From: Capitulum mitella
Lineage: Eukaryota; Arthropoda; Thecostraca; Pollicipedomorpha; Pollicipedidae
Reading direction: 5' to 3'
Length of the DNA stretch: 64,000 nucleotides
NCBI GenBank assembly: GCA_030062745.1
Contig: CP099843.1
Location: 19,200,997 to 19,264,996 of the forward strand
How positions within the stretch are numbered: the first letter of the stretch is position 1; each line of letters opens with the position of its first letter. The translations under genes were made by a program, and so were the position numbers. This document shows, piece by piece, positions 36,095 through 47,274 of the stretch. Under the pieces are notes generated by a model, which had not been told where the DNA came from, searched no databases, and worked only from the letters and a program-made list of their open reading frames with translations.

Positions 36095-36460
36095 GTGGCG
36101 GCGGAAGTGGGGATGGGAGCAAAGTGCCCCATTCATAGACATGGGGAAAACAAATTATCCTCCTCCTCCAAAAAAAAAAATAAAAATAAAAAATGACCGC
36201 GCCACGAGCAAGTTTTTGGCAGTCAGACTTGAAATAACAACTAGTTATGACGTTAAGCGGTTTCAAACCTTTATTAATTGTACCGCTGCGCCACATAGTT
36301 CGTTGGTCAGTTCCGTACAAGTCCGTGAAAATATCTGGTCGTGTTTCTTTCAGGTTGATTCAAATGGAAGCGTACAAAAAGTGTGCATGTAGCGTTTTGC
36401 TGTTTTCGCCGATCGCGATCCAAAGCAGCTCCTTTTGTTCATAGCTGAGAATTATTTTTT
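36095..36460 (+). repeat. Interspersed repeat family D, forward copy
   Basis: Begins GTGGCGGCGGAAGTGGGG directly after the TTAA of family B and follows the inverse of 22752-22400 in order, including TGACGTTAAGCGGTTTCAAA. Confidence 0.6.
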
Positions 36461-37423
36461 TCGATGGTGTTGGGTTTGAGTCACGCTCCGATTTTGGGCT
36501 TCAAAAACGTTATAAGAAACTGTTGCTAGAAATCTCACTAACATGGTGTCCCATTTGCGGCATTAGCGCCTACGGAGCGGGCGCCCACCAGTGCTCGCTG
36601 CAACAGGCAGATCACGGCAATTTTCCCTTTACGTCAAAGTTGTGGGAAACGTACTCGCATTATGAAAGATGCAAGGGTATCATCGAAATCAGGAATCTTT
36701 TTTTACATAAAATTGTTGCTATTGCTACATAAAAGTTGCTATTTTTGTTATGATGGCGACGAAAACGGATTGGCACCTTTTGTTTTGCTGAATCCTTAGA
36801 GGCTTAATGACACTGTACACGTTGATTTTATCGTCCGTAAATTGTGTCCAGCCACAGAAAAAGCTTCTGCAGTTGATTATACTTCCGTCTCGAGAATCTG
36901 TAATGGTCAAACATACATATTCTGTGTGTGGCGAACGGAACTGTATGGCTTCTGGCGCACTCAGGCTTTAATGTACCCGCAACTTTTTAATCTAATTCCA
37001 TCGAAAGGGAGGGGGTGTTTAACGCCCACGCGGTCTATCTCAAGAACCAACCAATTCGGCTGATTTAACTGGTAATCGATAGCACTCAATGGAGTGGTTT
37101 CGTGACATGCGTTTTTCATGTTTGGGATCAGTGATGACGTCACTAGTCAGGTCAAACACCCCAAAAAATATATTTTTCTTTGAGTTGCCTACTTAAAACG
37201 AAAAGCAGAAAGCAGAACGACACTAAAGTTTCCATAGTACCATGTCTCAGGCAGCTTGCATTTTCTGAGTGCCACCTGAACGAAGGTCATCAAAGGTCAG
37301 GTTCACAAGCGAGGTGAGATTTGACGTCCGTACTAACAACATGCATCTAATGCATGTTTCCCGTCGCATTTGACAGGCAGATTCCAAAATGCGTTTTCAG
37401 ACAGCTTTGTGGATGAATAAACC
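36461..37423. other. Mostly unassigned; possible family B-like end at 36987
   Basis: At 36987 TTAATCTAATTCC followed by a G-rich run and ATCTCAAGAAC resembles the reverse left end of family B (TTAACCC, G-run, ATCTCGAGAAC), suggesting a diverged copy of about 150 bp or more. The rest shows nothing recognisable. Confidence 0.35.
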
Positions 37424-40400
37424 CAGGGGTGGATCCAGGATTTCTCCAGGAGGGCTGGGGGGAAGCGAATGGTCGGCGCGGGCCCCCTCCCAGCCCCCTC
37501 CTCCCCACTTTTCGCTTTTCATATATGAAAAAACGTCCATTTACTGGGGTCCAGACTGAAATCTTTGATGAAATTTGTTGCTTTTTTCCATATAAAGTAA
37601 ACAGAAAGATTCAAGAACATCACCCGTTTAGGAAAATTTCTCGTTTTGTTCCTCTACAAAGTGGCCAAAATATGACAACATCGGCGGGATTTTAGACGGC
37701 TGCGTCTCTTCCTCTACTCCAGATACCGTGTCTGTATGGTGAAGAAGCCCCTCTGCCTTTTCGTAGCTTCTGGAGACTTTTTTGCTACGTTTTTGGTGGT
37801 CTCGGGCCGTCTGCCGTGTCAGGGACCTATAATGGTATCAGATTCCTTTAAGTTTCACGTGTCCCTCGGGACGTCTAAAGCGCTCCTTTGGCAGTTTCAG
37901 GGACACCTCGGGCAGTGTCATGGACCCATCTGGCAGCGTCAGGGACAATAAAGCCATTTCGGGTTCCCTAAAGCCATTTCGTCCTTGGAGAATTTTCGCC
38001 GTCCAAGAAACCCCTCAGGCAGTAACAAGGGCCTTCTATAAGTCTTTCTCTGCCGTGACAGAGGCGTTCCTGGTAATGCTCTACGTCCTTTGGCCGTTTC
38101 ATGAACTGTCTGGACGTCTCAAGGCTTAGTAGGTTTGGGGCCCATCCGGTCGTCTCAGTGGACCCGGTTTTGTCTTAGGTACCTTTTTGTCGTCCCTGGG
38201 AAACATTCTGCCGTCTCAGGAGCCCTCTGGAAGTTACCAAAGACTTTTTGGCGATTTCATGGCCCCTGTGCAGTGTCATGGGCCCTCTGAATGTCTCTGG
38301 TAGTCTCCATGACTGTATCAGGGGTCTTCCTCTGTTACATGGGGTATATCTAGCAGTCTTAAAGACCCTCTAGCCGCATCAGAGGCCTTTGTTGGCGCCT
38401 CAGGGGCCTCGCTGGCACTCTCAGGGAGACCTTTTCTGTGCCAGAGGCTCGCCTAACACACTCGGGGACAGGGGCGCAGCCAGCCAAGAATTTCGGTGGG
38501 GAGAGGTCCTCGCCCAGCGGTGTGCTTCCTTGCTTCATGTTGGCGCAAGAGACTCGCTGAGGGGAATAGCCGGCCCGGAATTTCGGAGACGGGTGGTGCG
38601 TGACCAATGGTGAGTCTGTGTAGTATGAGCGGGCCCCCTGAATAAAAACAGCCAGTGAAAATTTTACCACAGTGGGCGATTGCCGTTGTTAAACTTTATG
38701 AGCTGCAACCAGCTGGCTCTTATCTGACTGTCGGTGATCGCGCCAAAAACACTATTTTGCTGGTGAAATATAAAAAAAAGAAAAAATATTTTACTGGTGG
38801 CCTCTATAAATGTCAAGGGGTCCCTCTGCAGGCCGCCAGGGGGTTCCTCTGCATGCCAAGGGGCCTCCACAAGTCGTAAGCGAATCCCCCAACAGGCCGA
38901 CAGGGGGTCTACGGGTGTCGGCAAAGGCCCCTGCATGTCAGCAGGGGCCTTTTCATGCCAACAGGGGGCCCTTTCCGACCTGTAGGGACCCTTACAAGCC
39001 GGCAGGGCCCTATAGAGCAGAAGGGATCCTTCCATAGGTCAGCAGGGGTCTCAACAGCCGGTGACAAGGACCCATGCATGTATCCAGAAGGGGCCCCTTC
39101 ATGCCGACAGAGGGCCAGCTACAGGCAAGCAGGGGCCCTTTCCGACCGGCAGGGGGCCCTTGCAGGCCGACAGAGCCCCATAGAACGGCAGGGGCCCCTC
39201 CACAGGCCAGCAGGGGCTCCGAAGGCTTGCAGGGACCCACATTCCGGTAGGGAGCCCTGCAGACCGGCAGGTGATCTCTTCAGGTCGGTAGGGACCTAAA
39301 AGGGCGGCAGGGGGCCCCCTACAGCCGGCAGGGGGCTCATGCAGGCCGGCAGGGGACCCCCTGTAGGCCAGCAGGAGCCCTGCAGACTGGCAGAGGACCT
39401 TACGCGCCGGCAGGGGCCCCTACAGGCCGGCAGGTTCCCCCCTACAGGCTGGTAGGGGGCCCGTACAGGCTGGCAGGAGGCATTCTAGACCGGCAGGGAT
39501 CCCCTACAGGCCATAAGGGTTCCCTCTATGTGCTTGAATCTCCTTAAGTTTACTGTGTCGGAGCCCCTTTTTGCGGTCCCGTGGAACCTTGCAGAGTTTC
39601 CAGGCCCTTCTTTCCATCTTAGGAGCCATCTTGCCATCTCAGTGTATCATTATCCCTACCGGAGGCCCTCTGACTGGATCAAGAACCTTCAGCTTTTCAC
39701 ACAGGTTCGTGAGACCCATTCGGTGCCCGTATGTCATTCCAGGGGCTGTCAAGTCGTCCTATGGACCCAGTGATCATCTTTGCCGTCTCAGGGGCCTATG
39801 TCCCTTCTGGCGACCTCAGGGGCACTCTGCCATGTTAGGGTCCTGCTGCGGTCCCAGGGGAGTTCTTCTATCCGTCTATCCCGGTTGGGAGCTCTTCTGT
39901 CCGTCTCAGGGACCATCTAGCCCTCCCGGAGTCCCCCTTACTGCATCAACAACCCGTCAGGTTTGCTGATGCAGTAAAGGGGCCTGGGTTTTTCGAACAA
40001 ACCCCATGAAGCTCACATGGGGCCCTTTTTGAGTCTGAGACGGTCGCTCTCAGGCCTCCGGGTCCCTTTCGCCATTGGCATAACCAGGACTTTTTTCAGT
40101 GGAGGGAAGATGGTTCTAGAGAATGAGGGGGCATCATCACTGAGGGACCCCTTTGAACACTACGAGGCCCCATGGCTAGAACACTAGGGGGTATTTGGTA
40201 CCTATTTTTCAGTGTCATTAAGACTGCGTACGTTTGACAACACTAAAACATACGGGAATTCCATGCGTATCTGACATACTTCTTATATATATGTATATAT
40301 ACTTCTGATCCGCGCAGTGCGAGGTCTTTGCCTGGGGCCTGGGAGCCTTTTGCGGAGAAGCGTGTTTGCCTTTCCCAACCAGGGGGCCCTTTAGACAAAT

Positions 40401-40475
40401 TCCAGGGGGTCCCTTTTTATGCCAAAACATTTCTGGGCGTCCTAGTACCCCAAGGCCCCCCTGGCTACGCTATTG
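37424..40475. mobile_element. Composite G-rich element containing minisatellite arrays
   Basis: The left end is CAGGGGTGGATCCAGGATT and the inverse of the right end is CAATAGCGTAGCCAGG; ten of sixteen positions agree and both match the short hAT-type ends in the window. The flanking 8-mers do not match, so this may be two elements side by side. The interior is degenerate tandem repeats: about 37730-38460 and 39540-39960 with CCGTCTCAGGGGCC-like units, and 38815-39535 with AGGCCGGCAGGGGCCCC units. A 200-bp segment at 40110-40325 recurs at 18.7 kb. Confidence 0.45.
38815..39535. repeat. GC-rich minisatellite array 1 (about 26-31-bp units)
   Basis: More than twenty degenerate units built on CCTACAGGCCGGCAGGGGGC. 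Unit length varies, mainly by the length of the G and C runs. Frames across it are not genes. Confidence 0.75.
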
Positions 40476-40494
40476 ATCTCTTACTACTCTGGTC

Positions 40495-41709
40495 TTAACC
40501 CTATTCCCGGCAGGGGGGGCGGAATCCGCCCCTCCTCGTGTTTTTTGCTTGCCAATTCCAGGCTTTTTAGCGCAGCTTCACGAAACTCGGTCACTTTTCC
40601 TAGCTATTCTTTCTACGTGCCGTGACAAAATTTCAAAATTCTACTTTGCTTGGGGCGGAGTCAGGCAACGTTTTTGGGAGGCACCTCATGCCATTTTTGG
40701 CCATGTTAAGGGTAAAAGGAAAATGTCTGTCAAAAACAGAGTTTTTAAGATAGAATTTAAAACTTTAAATGGATGTATAGCTTAATAGTTGGGCCATGTG
40801 CAGATAAAATTTTGTTCACCTGAGGTCATTTTACAAGGTCAGGTCAAGGTCAAAATTCAAAATTTGTTTTTTTCGCAATAATTTCGGCGTCGTTTTTTTA
40901 AATGCCAAACCCGGAATATATATGACGTAGAAGGCTGCCTTCTACTTGTGTACCAAGTTTCAGCTTGATATCCGGTCGGGTCACGGAGCTATGATCTGAA
41001 ATGTCAGGGCGCGTACTCTATATCGCAATAGCCATAAAATGAAATTTTTGAAATAGAGTGAATTCAAACGATTGAAAACGTTTAAAGGTAATATTAAATG
41101 CATAGGAGATCGTTCCAAGTGACCCCAAAGTCGCTGGAGATCATTTAAGGTCAAAGGTCACAAGTTGATCTGAGAAACGTGTGACCATGACAGTTCCCCC
41201 TTTTTCATGTCCCTGGCACCGCCTATGCTAACATTACACAAACATTGCAATGCGATTTGTACTTCTTTATTATAATATGACTAGCAGAAGCCAAAAAAGG
41301 GTGTTTGCCTCTTTTGTTCATCCAGTTGTTAGAAAACTAATCCTCCTATTTTTGAAACCCTGTGAACGCCCATGAATTTTTTCAAAATTTCAGATTTGTG
41401 AAGCCATGGTAAAAGCCCTATCCATAATCTCTCGATTATGCCAGTTTCATCGAAATCGGTCGATAAACAACGGAGTTATAAGAAGTCCAAAAGTACCCCC
41501 CATTTTGACATTTTTGCCCCCCTGTATCCACAAATTTGAAAATTTTGGAAATTTCTTTTTATAAAAATGTAGTTCACGTGACGGCAAATCGATTGCCGTT
41601 TGTTGCGATGAAATCGGACAAGTAGTTCTCGAGATCTCAGGGGGGGGCCGAATCCGCCCCCCCTGCCGGGAATCGGCCATACCGTCTAGCCCTCCGGGAA
41701 TAGGGTTAA
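40495..41709 (+). mobile_element. Family B TTAA-flanked non-autonomous transposon, reference copy
   Basis: TTAA at 40495-40498 and 41706-41709 bounds 1215 bp. The ends are TTAACCCTATTCCCGGCAGG and, inverted, TTAACCCTATTCCCGGAGGG, a near-perfect terminal repeat with G-runs inside. AGGTCAAAGGTCA lies at 41148-41160. The interior is AT-rich with no long frame. TTAA plus CCC ends suggest mobilisation by a piggyBac-type transposase supplied elsewhere. Confidence 0.85.
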
Positions 41710-41858
41710 TAAGCGAGCGGTCGGTACCGGGACGCACAAATCACTAACGCCACTGATCTGTGCGCCCCGGCACCCACAAAGCTGAAATGGTCACGCGCAG
41801 TGCAACGAGAGCACCCACAGCCTGAAATGTCATGAAATATTTCCTAAAACATGCTCCG

Positions 41859-43083
41859 CAGAGGTGCACCAAGGATTTTTTTGAGAGGGAGGGGGGTAGG
41901 CGAAGGCCCCCTGATGGCCTGGACGTTACCGAAGATACATCAAGCCGTCCTGTTCTGCCCACCACTACCCCGTACGAAATTCATGCAGAAGTTAGAAGTC
42001 CTCACGGGCAGAAAGCTCACCAAATTAACCAAAGGAAATTATTTGAACAGCCTTGTAAACATTGTATTTTAAGAACATCAAATATTATACGAATTTGGGT
42101 GCCCACAATTAGTTTTAGAAAACCACACCTGTACTCTCCGCAGCCATCAGAGGTCCCCTCTGCAGGCCGCCAGGAGGCTCCTCTTCAGGCCGTCGGCCCC
42201 CCTCCCCCTCCACAGGCTGTAACAGAGCCCCAAAGGTCGCCAAAGGTCGCCAAAGGTCGCCAAAGGCCCTGCATGCCAGCAGGGGGCCCCTTTATCCGAC
42301 AGAGGGCCATCTACAGGCCGTCAGGAAGTCCTCCAACAGGCCGGCAGGAGCCTCTACAGGCCGGCAGAGAGCCCCTACAGGCTGGTAGGGGACCCCGAAA
42401 CCTGACAGGAAGTTCTTACAGGCCGGCAGGGCCCCACAGAACAGCAGGGGCTACCCATCAGTGAACAGGCGTTTTCCAAGGCTGACAGGGACCCCACAGG
42501 CCGGCAGGGGGCCCTGCAGACCGGCAGAAGGTCCTTACAGACCGGTAGGGACTCCTACCTGCCTGTAGACGGCCCCCTACAGGCCATCAAGGGACATCTG
42601 CATGCCGACAGAGGGCCCCTGTCGACCGGAAGGGGCCACCACAGGCTGGCATGGGCCCCGCAGGACAGCAGTGATTCCCTCCACGAGCCAGATTGGGCTT
42701 TCGGAAGCTGACAGGGGCCCTACAGACCCCCAGGTGGCCCCTACAGGCCGGCAAGGGCCCCCCTACAGGCCTGTAGGAGGCCCCTACGGCTGGCAGGGGA
42801 CCCCACAGGCTGGCAGGAAGCCCGCACAGGTTGGCAGAGCCCCCTACAGGCCGGTAGGGGCCCCTCTATATGCTTGGATCTATATATTTCATCTCTTGTC
42901 TTCTCTTTCCACCGTTCCTACAGCATTTTGGCGATAGTTTTGGTTTTTATAAAGATAATTATCTGACCTCGGTGGGAGGTGGGCCCCCTTCAAACATTTT
43001 GAGGGGTCCTGGGATCCCAAGGACCCCATCGCCTGGCTGTGTCCCTGCCCATCGCTGCCCCCCCCCCCCTTGGATCCGCCCTG
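41859..43083. mobile_element. Second composite G-rich element containing minisatellite array 2
   Basis: The left end is CAGAGGTGCACCAAGGATTT. The right side has two nested candidate ends, CCTGGCTGTGTCCCTG (to 43047) and CTTGGATCCGCCCTG (to 43083), so two termini may abut. The middle (42145-42870) is the same kind of minisatellite as at 38.8 kb. No target duplication could be matched. Confidence 0.45.
42145..42870. repeat. GC-rich minisatellite array 2
   Basis: Degenerate units on CCCTACAGGCCGGCAGGG and CACAGGCTGGCAGG, plus a local triplication of CCAAAGGTCG at about 42231-42262. Same unit type and similar array length as 38815-39535. Confidence 0.75.
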
Positions 43084-44638
43084 TATGAGAATGAAATGCC
43101 GTTTCGACAGTGGCCCCAGCATAGCATCGTGAGCTCCACTTCAACAATGAGTGGACATCAGCATGGGGTGGGGGCTGAAATCGACATTAAGGGGGCGCGT
43201 GCCCCCTCAAAAGATTACAAAATGGCGCACCTGCACGCACACACTAGGCTGAAGCTACTGGTATGCAAACCACGTGTGTCGAGTGGCGCGTACCACGCAC
43301 TCCTGCCCACCAATTTTCAGCATCCCAACGGTTGTAGTTTTGCGGCAGTGAAGGGGGGATGTTAATCGATTAGGCACCGCGCACTTCATGTGCAAGTTGC
43401 ACCTCCGTTTCGGCCTGAATCCATCGATATTTGTCGTCCAGCCACCCACTCGCCTTTCCAAACCATCGTTGTACGAAACTGCGCCGTTGGCATCCCAGCA
43501 ATTGGCCCAAACACAACACAAGGGTGTAAAAGAGGCGAACGCGTGCTGCACGTGACCTGTTGTACCATGCCCATCACATAGGATACCGCTGGATAGCCCT
43601 GGTGCTGGTCTATTTACCTACCAAATTCAGCCGCCTGGGTCACTGTTCCCGGCACTCGGATATCCCGAGTCCACTTCGAAACACGTGTCTGTGGACCGCC
43701 ACGTGCATCGTATGTGGGTGCCAACCACAAAAACGAGTGCCCACAAGTGGGGCCCATGCTGCCATCCAGTCTGAAGTCAACAGCACCCGTCGTTTGACCT
43801 GTACCCGTGATTAATCGAATTTTGTAGGGGTCCGACTCGTGCCACGTGGCACGTGCCACACACCACGAATCGTTTCGAAACCTACACCATAATCTGTCCG
43901 CCGAGTCGGCGCACCCGGTGGTGCCACTTGTGTGGCGATCTTCTGGCACGTTCTAGGTGCTAGACTATCCGAAAGCTGAACACATGCACACTTACAGAGA
44001 CCTCGATCCGAACTTTTCCGTACGACAATCATGCATGAAATCTCACTCACTAAAAAGGTTGTAAAGCACGCTTTTAGGTCTTTCGATGTTATACAACGCG
44101 TTGCAGTTTCCAGAACTTTGTATGTTAGGACGCAGAACGCGGAAATTTCCTCTTAATTTAGTTTTAATAGGACGGCTGCGGGCAAGCTTAATTCAAATTT
44201 CCAATAAGAAAGAAACACATTTTGGATTGAGAATACTGAACTGCAGTTACAGACACTCATGTAGAAAGCTTTGGCAAAAACATGTTCCTTTAACTTACCA
44301 TCGTATAAATGACTTATTTTGTAAGTATTAAAAAAAATAAAAGAAGGGAAATAAGAAATGCATCCTTGTCATTGTCTGGATATCGTTTAAATATCAGGAT
44401 GAATGAGCTTTGATTTTTGTGCTATAGAAGCTAATATTTCGCTTAGTCTAAGGTCAAGCTAAGTTATGTCACATCAGGTAATGAGATCAACTATATAAAT
44501 GCTACCCAATTCTTGTAAATGACACGTTTAGATTTCATCTAATTTTTGGATGTCACGGTGTATTTTAAAGCACTATTGTCATGAATTTTGCCAGTTTTAC
44601 GGACTGTCAAAGACACCTATATCAACACTTTCAAAGTG
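43084..44638. other. Unassigned stretch
   Basis: Frames on both strands at 43.2-44.0 kb overlap each other and show no family, signal peptide or convincing splice structure. Nothing supported. Confidence 0.4.
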
Positions 44639-44944
44639 TCAGAGCCAGTAATTTCCCAGCCATTGATTTGACTGGTGGAAGTGCTTCGCCCGCCGTGTTT
44701 TGCGCCCAAGATTACCCCTGAGATCAACTTCCGTCATCTGAGACGTGAGGGTGTAGGGCACTGGCCGATCTGTCCCAACTGGAAGGCGCAACAGTTTCAG
44801 AAATCGCCACTCCGCGTACTGAACCGTGACCTTTCTGCTCTTTGGTGACCTGCCAAGTACTTCAGCTACCTTATGGACTATGTCCCGTTTTTCTGAGTGG
44901 GTGAAAAGCAGACTTCTGCTTGATTCCACATCGGTGGGGATCAA
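44639..44944 (-). other. Unrecognised minus-strand open frame beside a palindrome cluster
   Basis: Reads EKRDIVHKVAEVLGRSPKSR, VTVQYAEWRFLKLLRLPVG, TSQMTEVDLRGNLGRKTRR and ends with a stop at 44639. Basic, with alternating hydrophobics as in a DNA-binding domain, but no family was identified. Its start lies next to the GGAATCGATTCC cluster, which suggests it is part of a DNA transposon. It could also be chance. Confidence 0.3.
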
Positions 44945-44967
44945 TTCCGGATCTCAGCCACAGCTTT

Positions 44968-45240
44968 CTGAATCGATTCTGATTTTGACCTAACGCGGTT
45001 TTCCAACACTTAATCAATGCTGATACCGACTCAAAATGAGATAATTCGATTCTGGAATCGATTCCATTGAGATGCATTGGAATGGATTAGGCCGCTGGAA
45101 TCGATTCCAATACCGACTTCGTAAGCAACCGTGTGATTCAACGCCGACTATGACTGCGACATTTCTTAATGGAATCGATTCCGATCTTGACTCTAACCGG
45201 AAAAGAATCGACGCGGGAGTCGATTCTGACTCCGATGAAA
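44968..45240. repeat. Cluster of GGAATCGATTCC palindromes
   Basis: The 12-bp perfect palindrome occurs at 45054-45065, 45097-45108 and 45171-45182, with half or diverged forms (AATCGATTC, GAGTCGATTCTGACTCC) at about 44970, 45045 and 45216. Such subterminal arrays are known from hAT-type elements. No terminal repeat was defined. Confidence 0.6.
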
Positions 45241-45863
45241 TCGAGCTCAAGTGTGGCTATGAGGCAAGATACTTTTCGCTGGATATAAAAATAGGGGTTG
45301 TTCTAATTCGACGGCAATTCCAATTCTGTTACATTAGTCATGACTTAATACAGCGATAATCGTGAGAGATTTACTCTACTTTTGAGTATTCGTAGTTATT
45401 TGCAAACGTCAAATACCTTTTCTCTATTGTGGCTGAAATTGCAGTCTTGAATGAGATACGTTACATTGGCCGATTTCGCGTGTTTCACCTTATGTTACAT
45501 GGTTGGCAGTGGTTCGGGCGTTGAAGCTAACACTTAGCGGAAGTCGCTATGACTTTTACCTATTCAAAACAAATTTGCGTTTCTAGTTACCGCGTTTTCT
45601 GAGATCGGAGGAGAGGATTTTGTCACCGCCCCCGCACAAACACACACACTGTGGGTGATGCACAGAGGCTCTCCATTTCGTGTTTTTCAAAAAACAACAC
45701 ACAAACATGTATGCTTGAAGTGTATTAGGTGAACTTCGGGACTGTGCAGTGACAAATGGTTCAAAAACGATAATTAAACACATGTAACTGGAGCACATTT
45801 TGTACGTATGCCTGTTCCCAGGAGTAGGAATGTTTGGGCCAGGGATGCACCATTCCCTCTTTC
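45241..45863. other. Unassigned spacer
   Basis: AT-rich spacer between the palindrome cluster and the 3' end of the minus-strand gene at 46-48 kb. Nothing recognised. Confidence 0.45.
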
Positions 45864-45869
45864 TTTATT
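45864..45869 (-). promoter_or_regulatory. Candidate polyadenylation signal AATAAA of the 46-48-kb gene
   Basis: AATAAA on the minus strand, about 280 nt after the stop codon at 46148, followed by a G-rich segment. First canonical hexamer that I see downstream of the stop. Confidence 0.4.
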
Positions 45870-46147
45870 TGACTTTAACATTAACCCTATGACCAAGGAT
45901 GGCAAAATCAACCACAAGATCCGCACGTTTCCTTACCCCAAACTTCTGCAACATTCCTCGCTCTGCCGACCTAACGCTATAGCTATGTCTGAATATCGTG
46001 CACAGACAATGAAATGGATTATGTGGAATGGTTTTCACTTGCTTATAACGAAGTGATTAGAACTACAGTCCGCTTCTCCATGTGAGCGCTGGCATATGCT
46101 TCGGGTGATCTGCCGTCCGCTAATGTATAGCGTCAGATTTATCTGCC

Positions 46148-47219
46148 TTAGGACTTCCCCCCTGACTTCCCACCTCCCTTCCCCCCTGACTTCCCACCTG
46201 ACTTCCCACCTCCTTTCCCTCCTGACTTCCCACCTGACTTCCCACCTCCCTTTTTGCCGCCCCCCGATTGGGCGCCTTTGCCCCGTCTGCCGCTGCGCAT
46301 CTGTCGCATGCAGCGCATGATGTTCCGTTTGGCGGCGCGCTGCCGGGCGCGGCGAGCAGCTGCCTTCCTTGTGGCGGCTTGCTCGGGTGTCAGTTCCGTC
46401 TCCTCACTGCCGGCTTCAGCCCCGTCTTCACCACTGGCCGACTCCGTGCCGCTATCTTCTCCGCTGCCGGCAGAGTTCGATGTCTCCTCGCCCGAACCTG
46501 TTCTTTCCGCAGACCCCTTGCCTTTTTTTGGCTGAGGCTGTGGAAGGTAGTAGATAGCCCTGACAAGGGTGGCGGCGTACAGTTACGAGTACACATATAT
46601 TATCGTGTCCTAGACACAGCCAGCCCCTATTCCCATCAAACCTCAGGGCTATTGGCCATCTTATCACACGGTGTAGTGGCAATATTGCCATTGCTTCATT
46701 TATGGTGCCGCCTTAATTTGCTGTCCAACTCTAGGCATGAAAAGAACTCTCTTACTGGAAGGCTACTTTTGGGTAAGGTACTTTTGATCTCCCTCCCACC
46801 TATTTTTCTCGAAAATTTTGAGAACGATCGGAACTGGGCGCTGCTGCTTTGTGACATTTATGATAATTCATGAGCTCGTCTATTGACACAAAGAAATCGA
46901 AAATCTGCCAAAACAATTTGAAGTTTCAACATTTAAGTCCAATGCTTATGACAAAGACAACGGTTGTCGCAGGCAGATGAGAAGCTTGCGAGAGGACAGG
47001 CGTTCTACGTACGATTACCGCTTGAACTTTATCAGCCGACATCATTTGGGAATAACAGGATGATGAATATACCAAGGCCGAAGCCAAGGTCGGTGAGGGT
47101 CAATGTCATTATAGGTCAAGGTGGACCAGCTGGTGACCTAGTCCAGATTTGCTTTGCAACATGTTGAATTGTGTGACATGTGTGTTCAAAGAACCTACTG
47201 AAAATACGTTTGTTCACAT

Positions 47220-47274
<55 letters not shown>

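Noticed and set aside
38815-39535. Spaced direct repeats resembling a CRISPR array
   Set aside because: Units vary in length, have no unique spacers and lie in a eukaryotic transposon context; it is a minisatellite.
46254-46873. Plus-strand frames opposite exon 2 of the secreted protein
   Set aside because: They are antisense shadows; the minus-strand frame has splice sites, a stop and coherent repeat structure.
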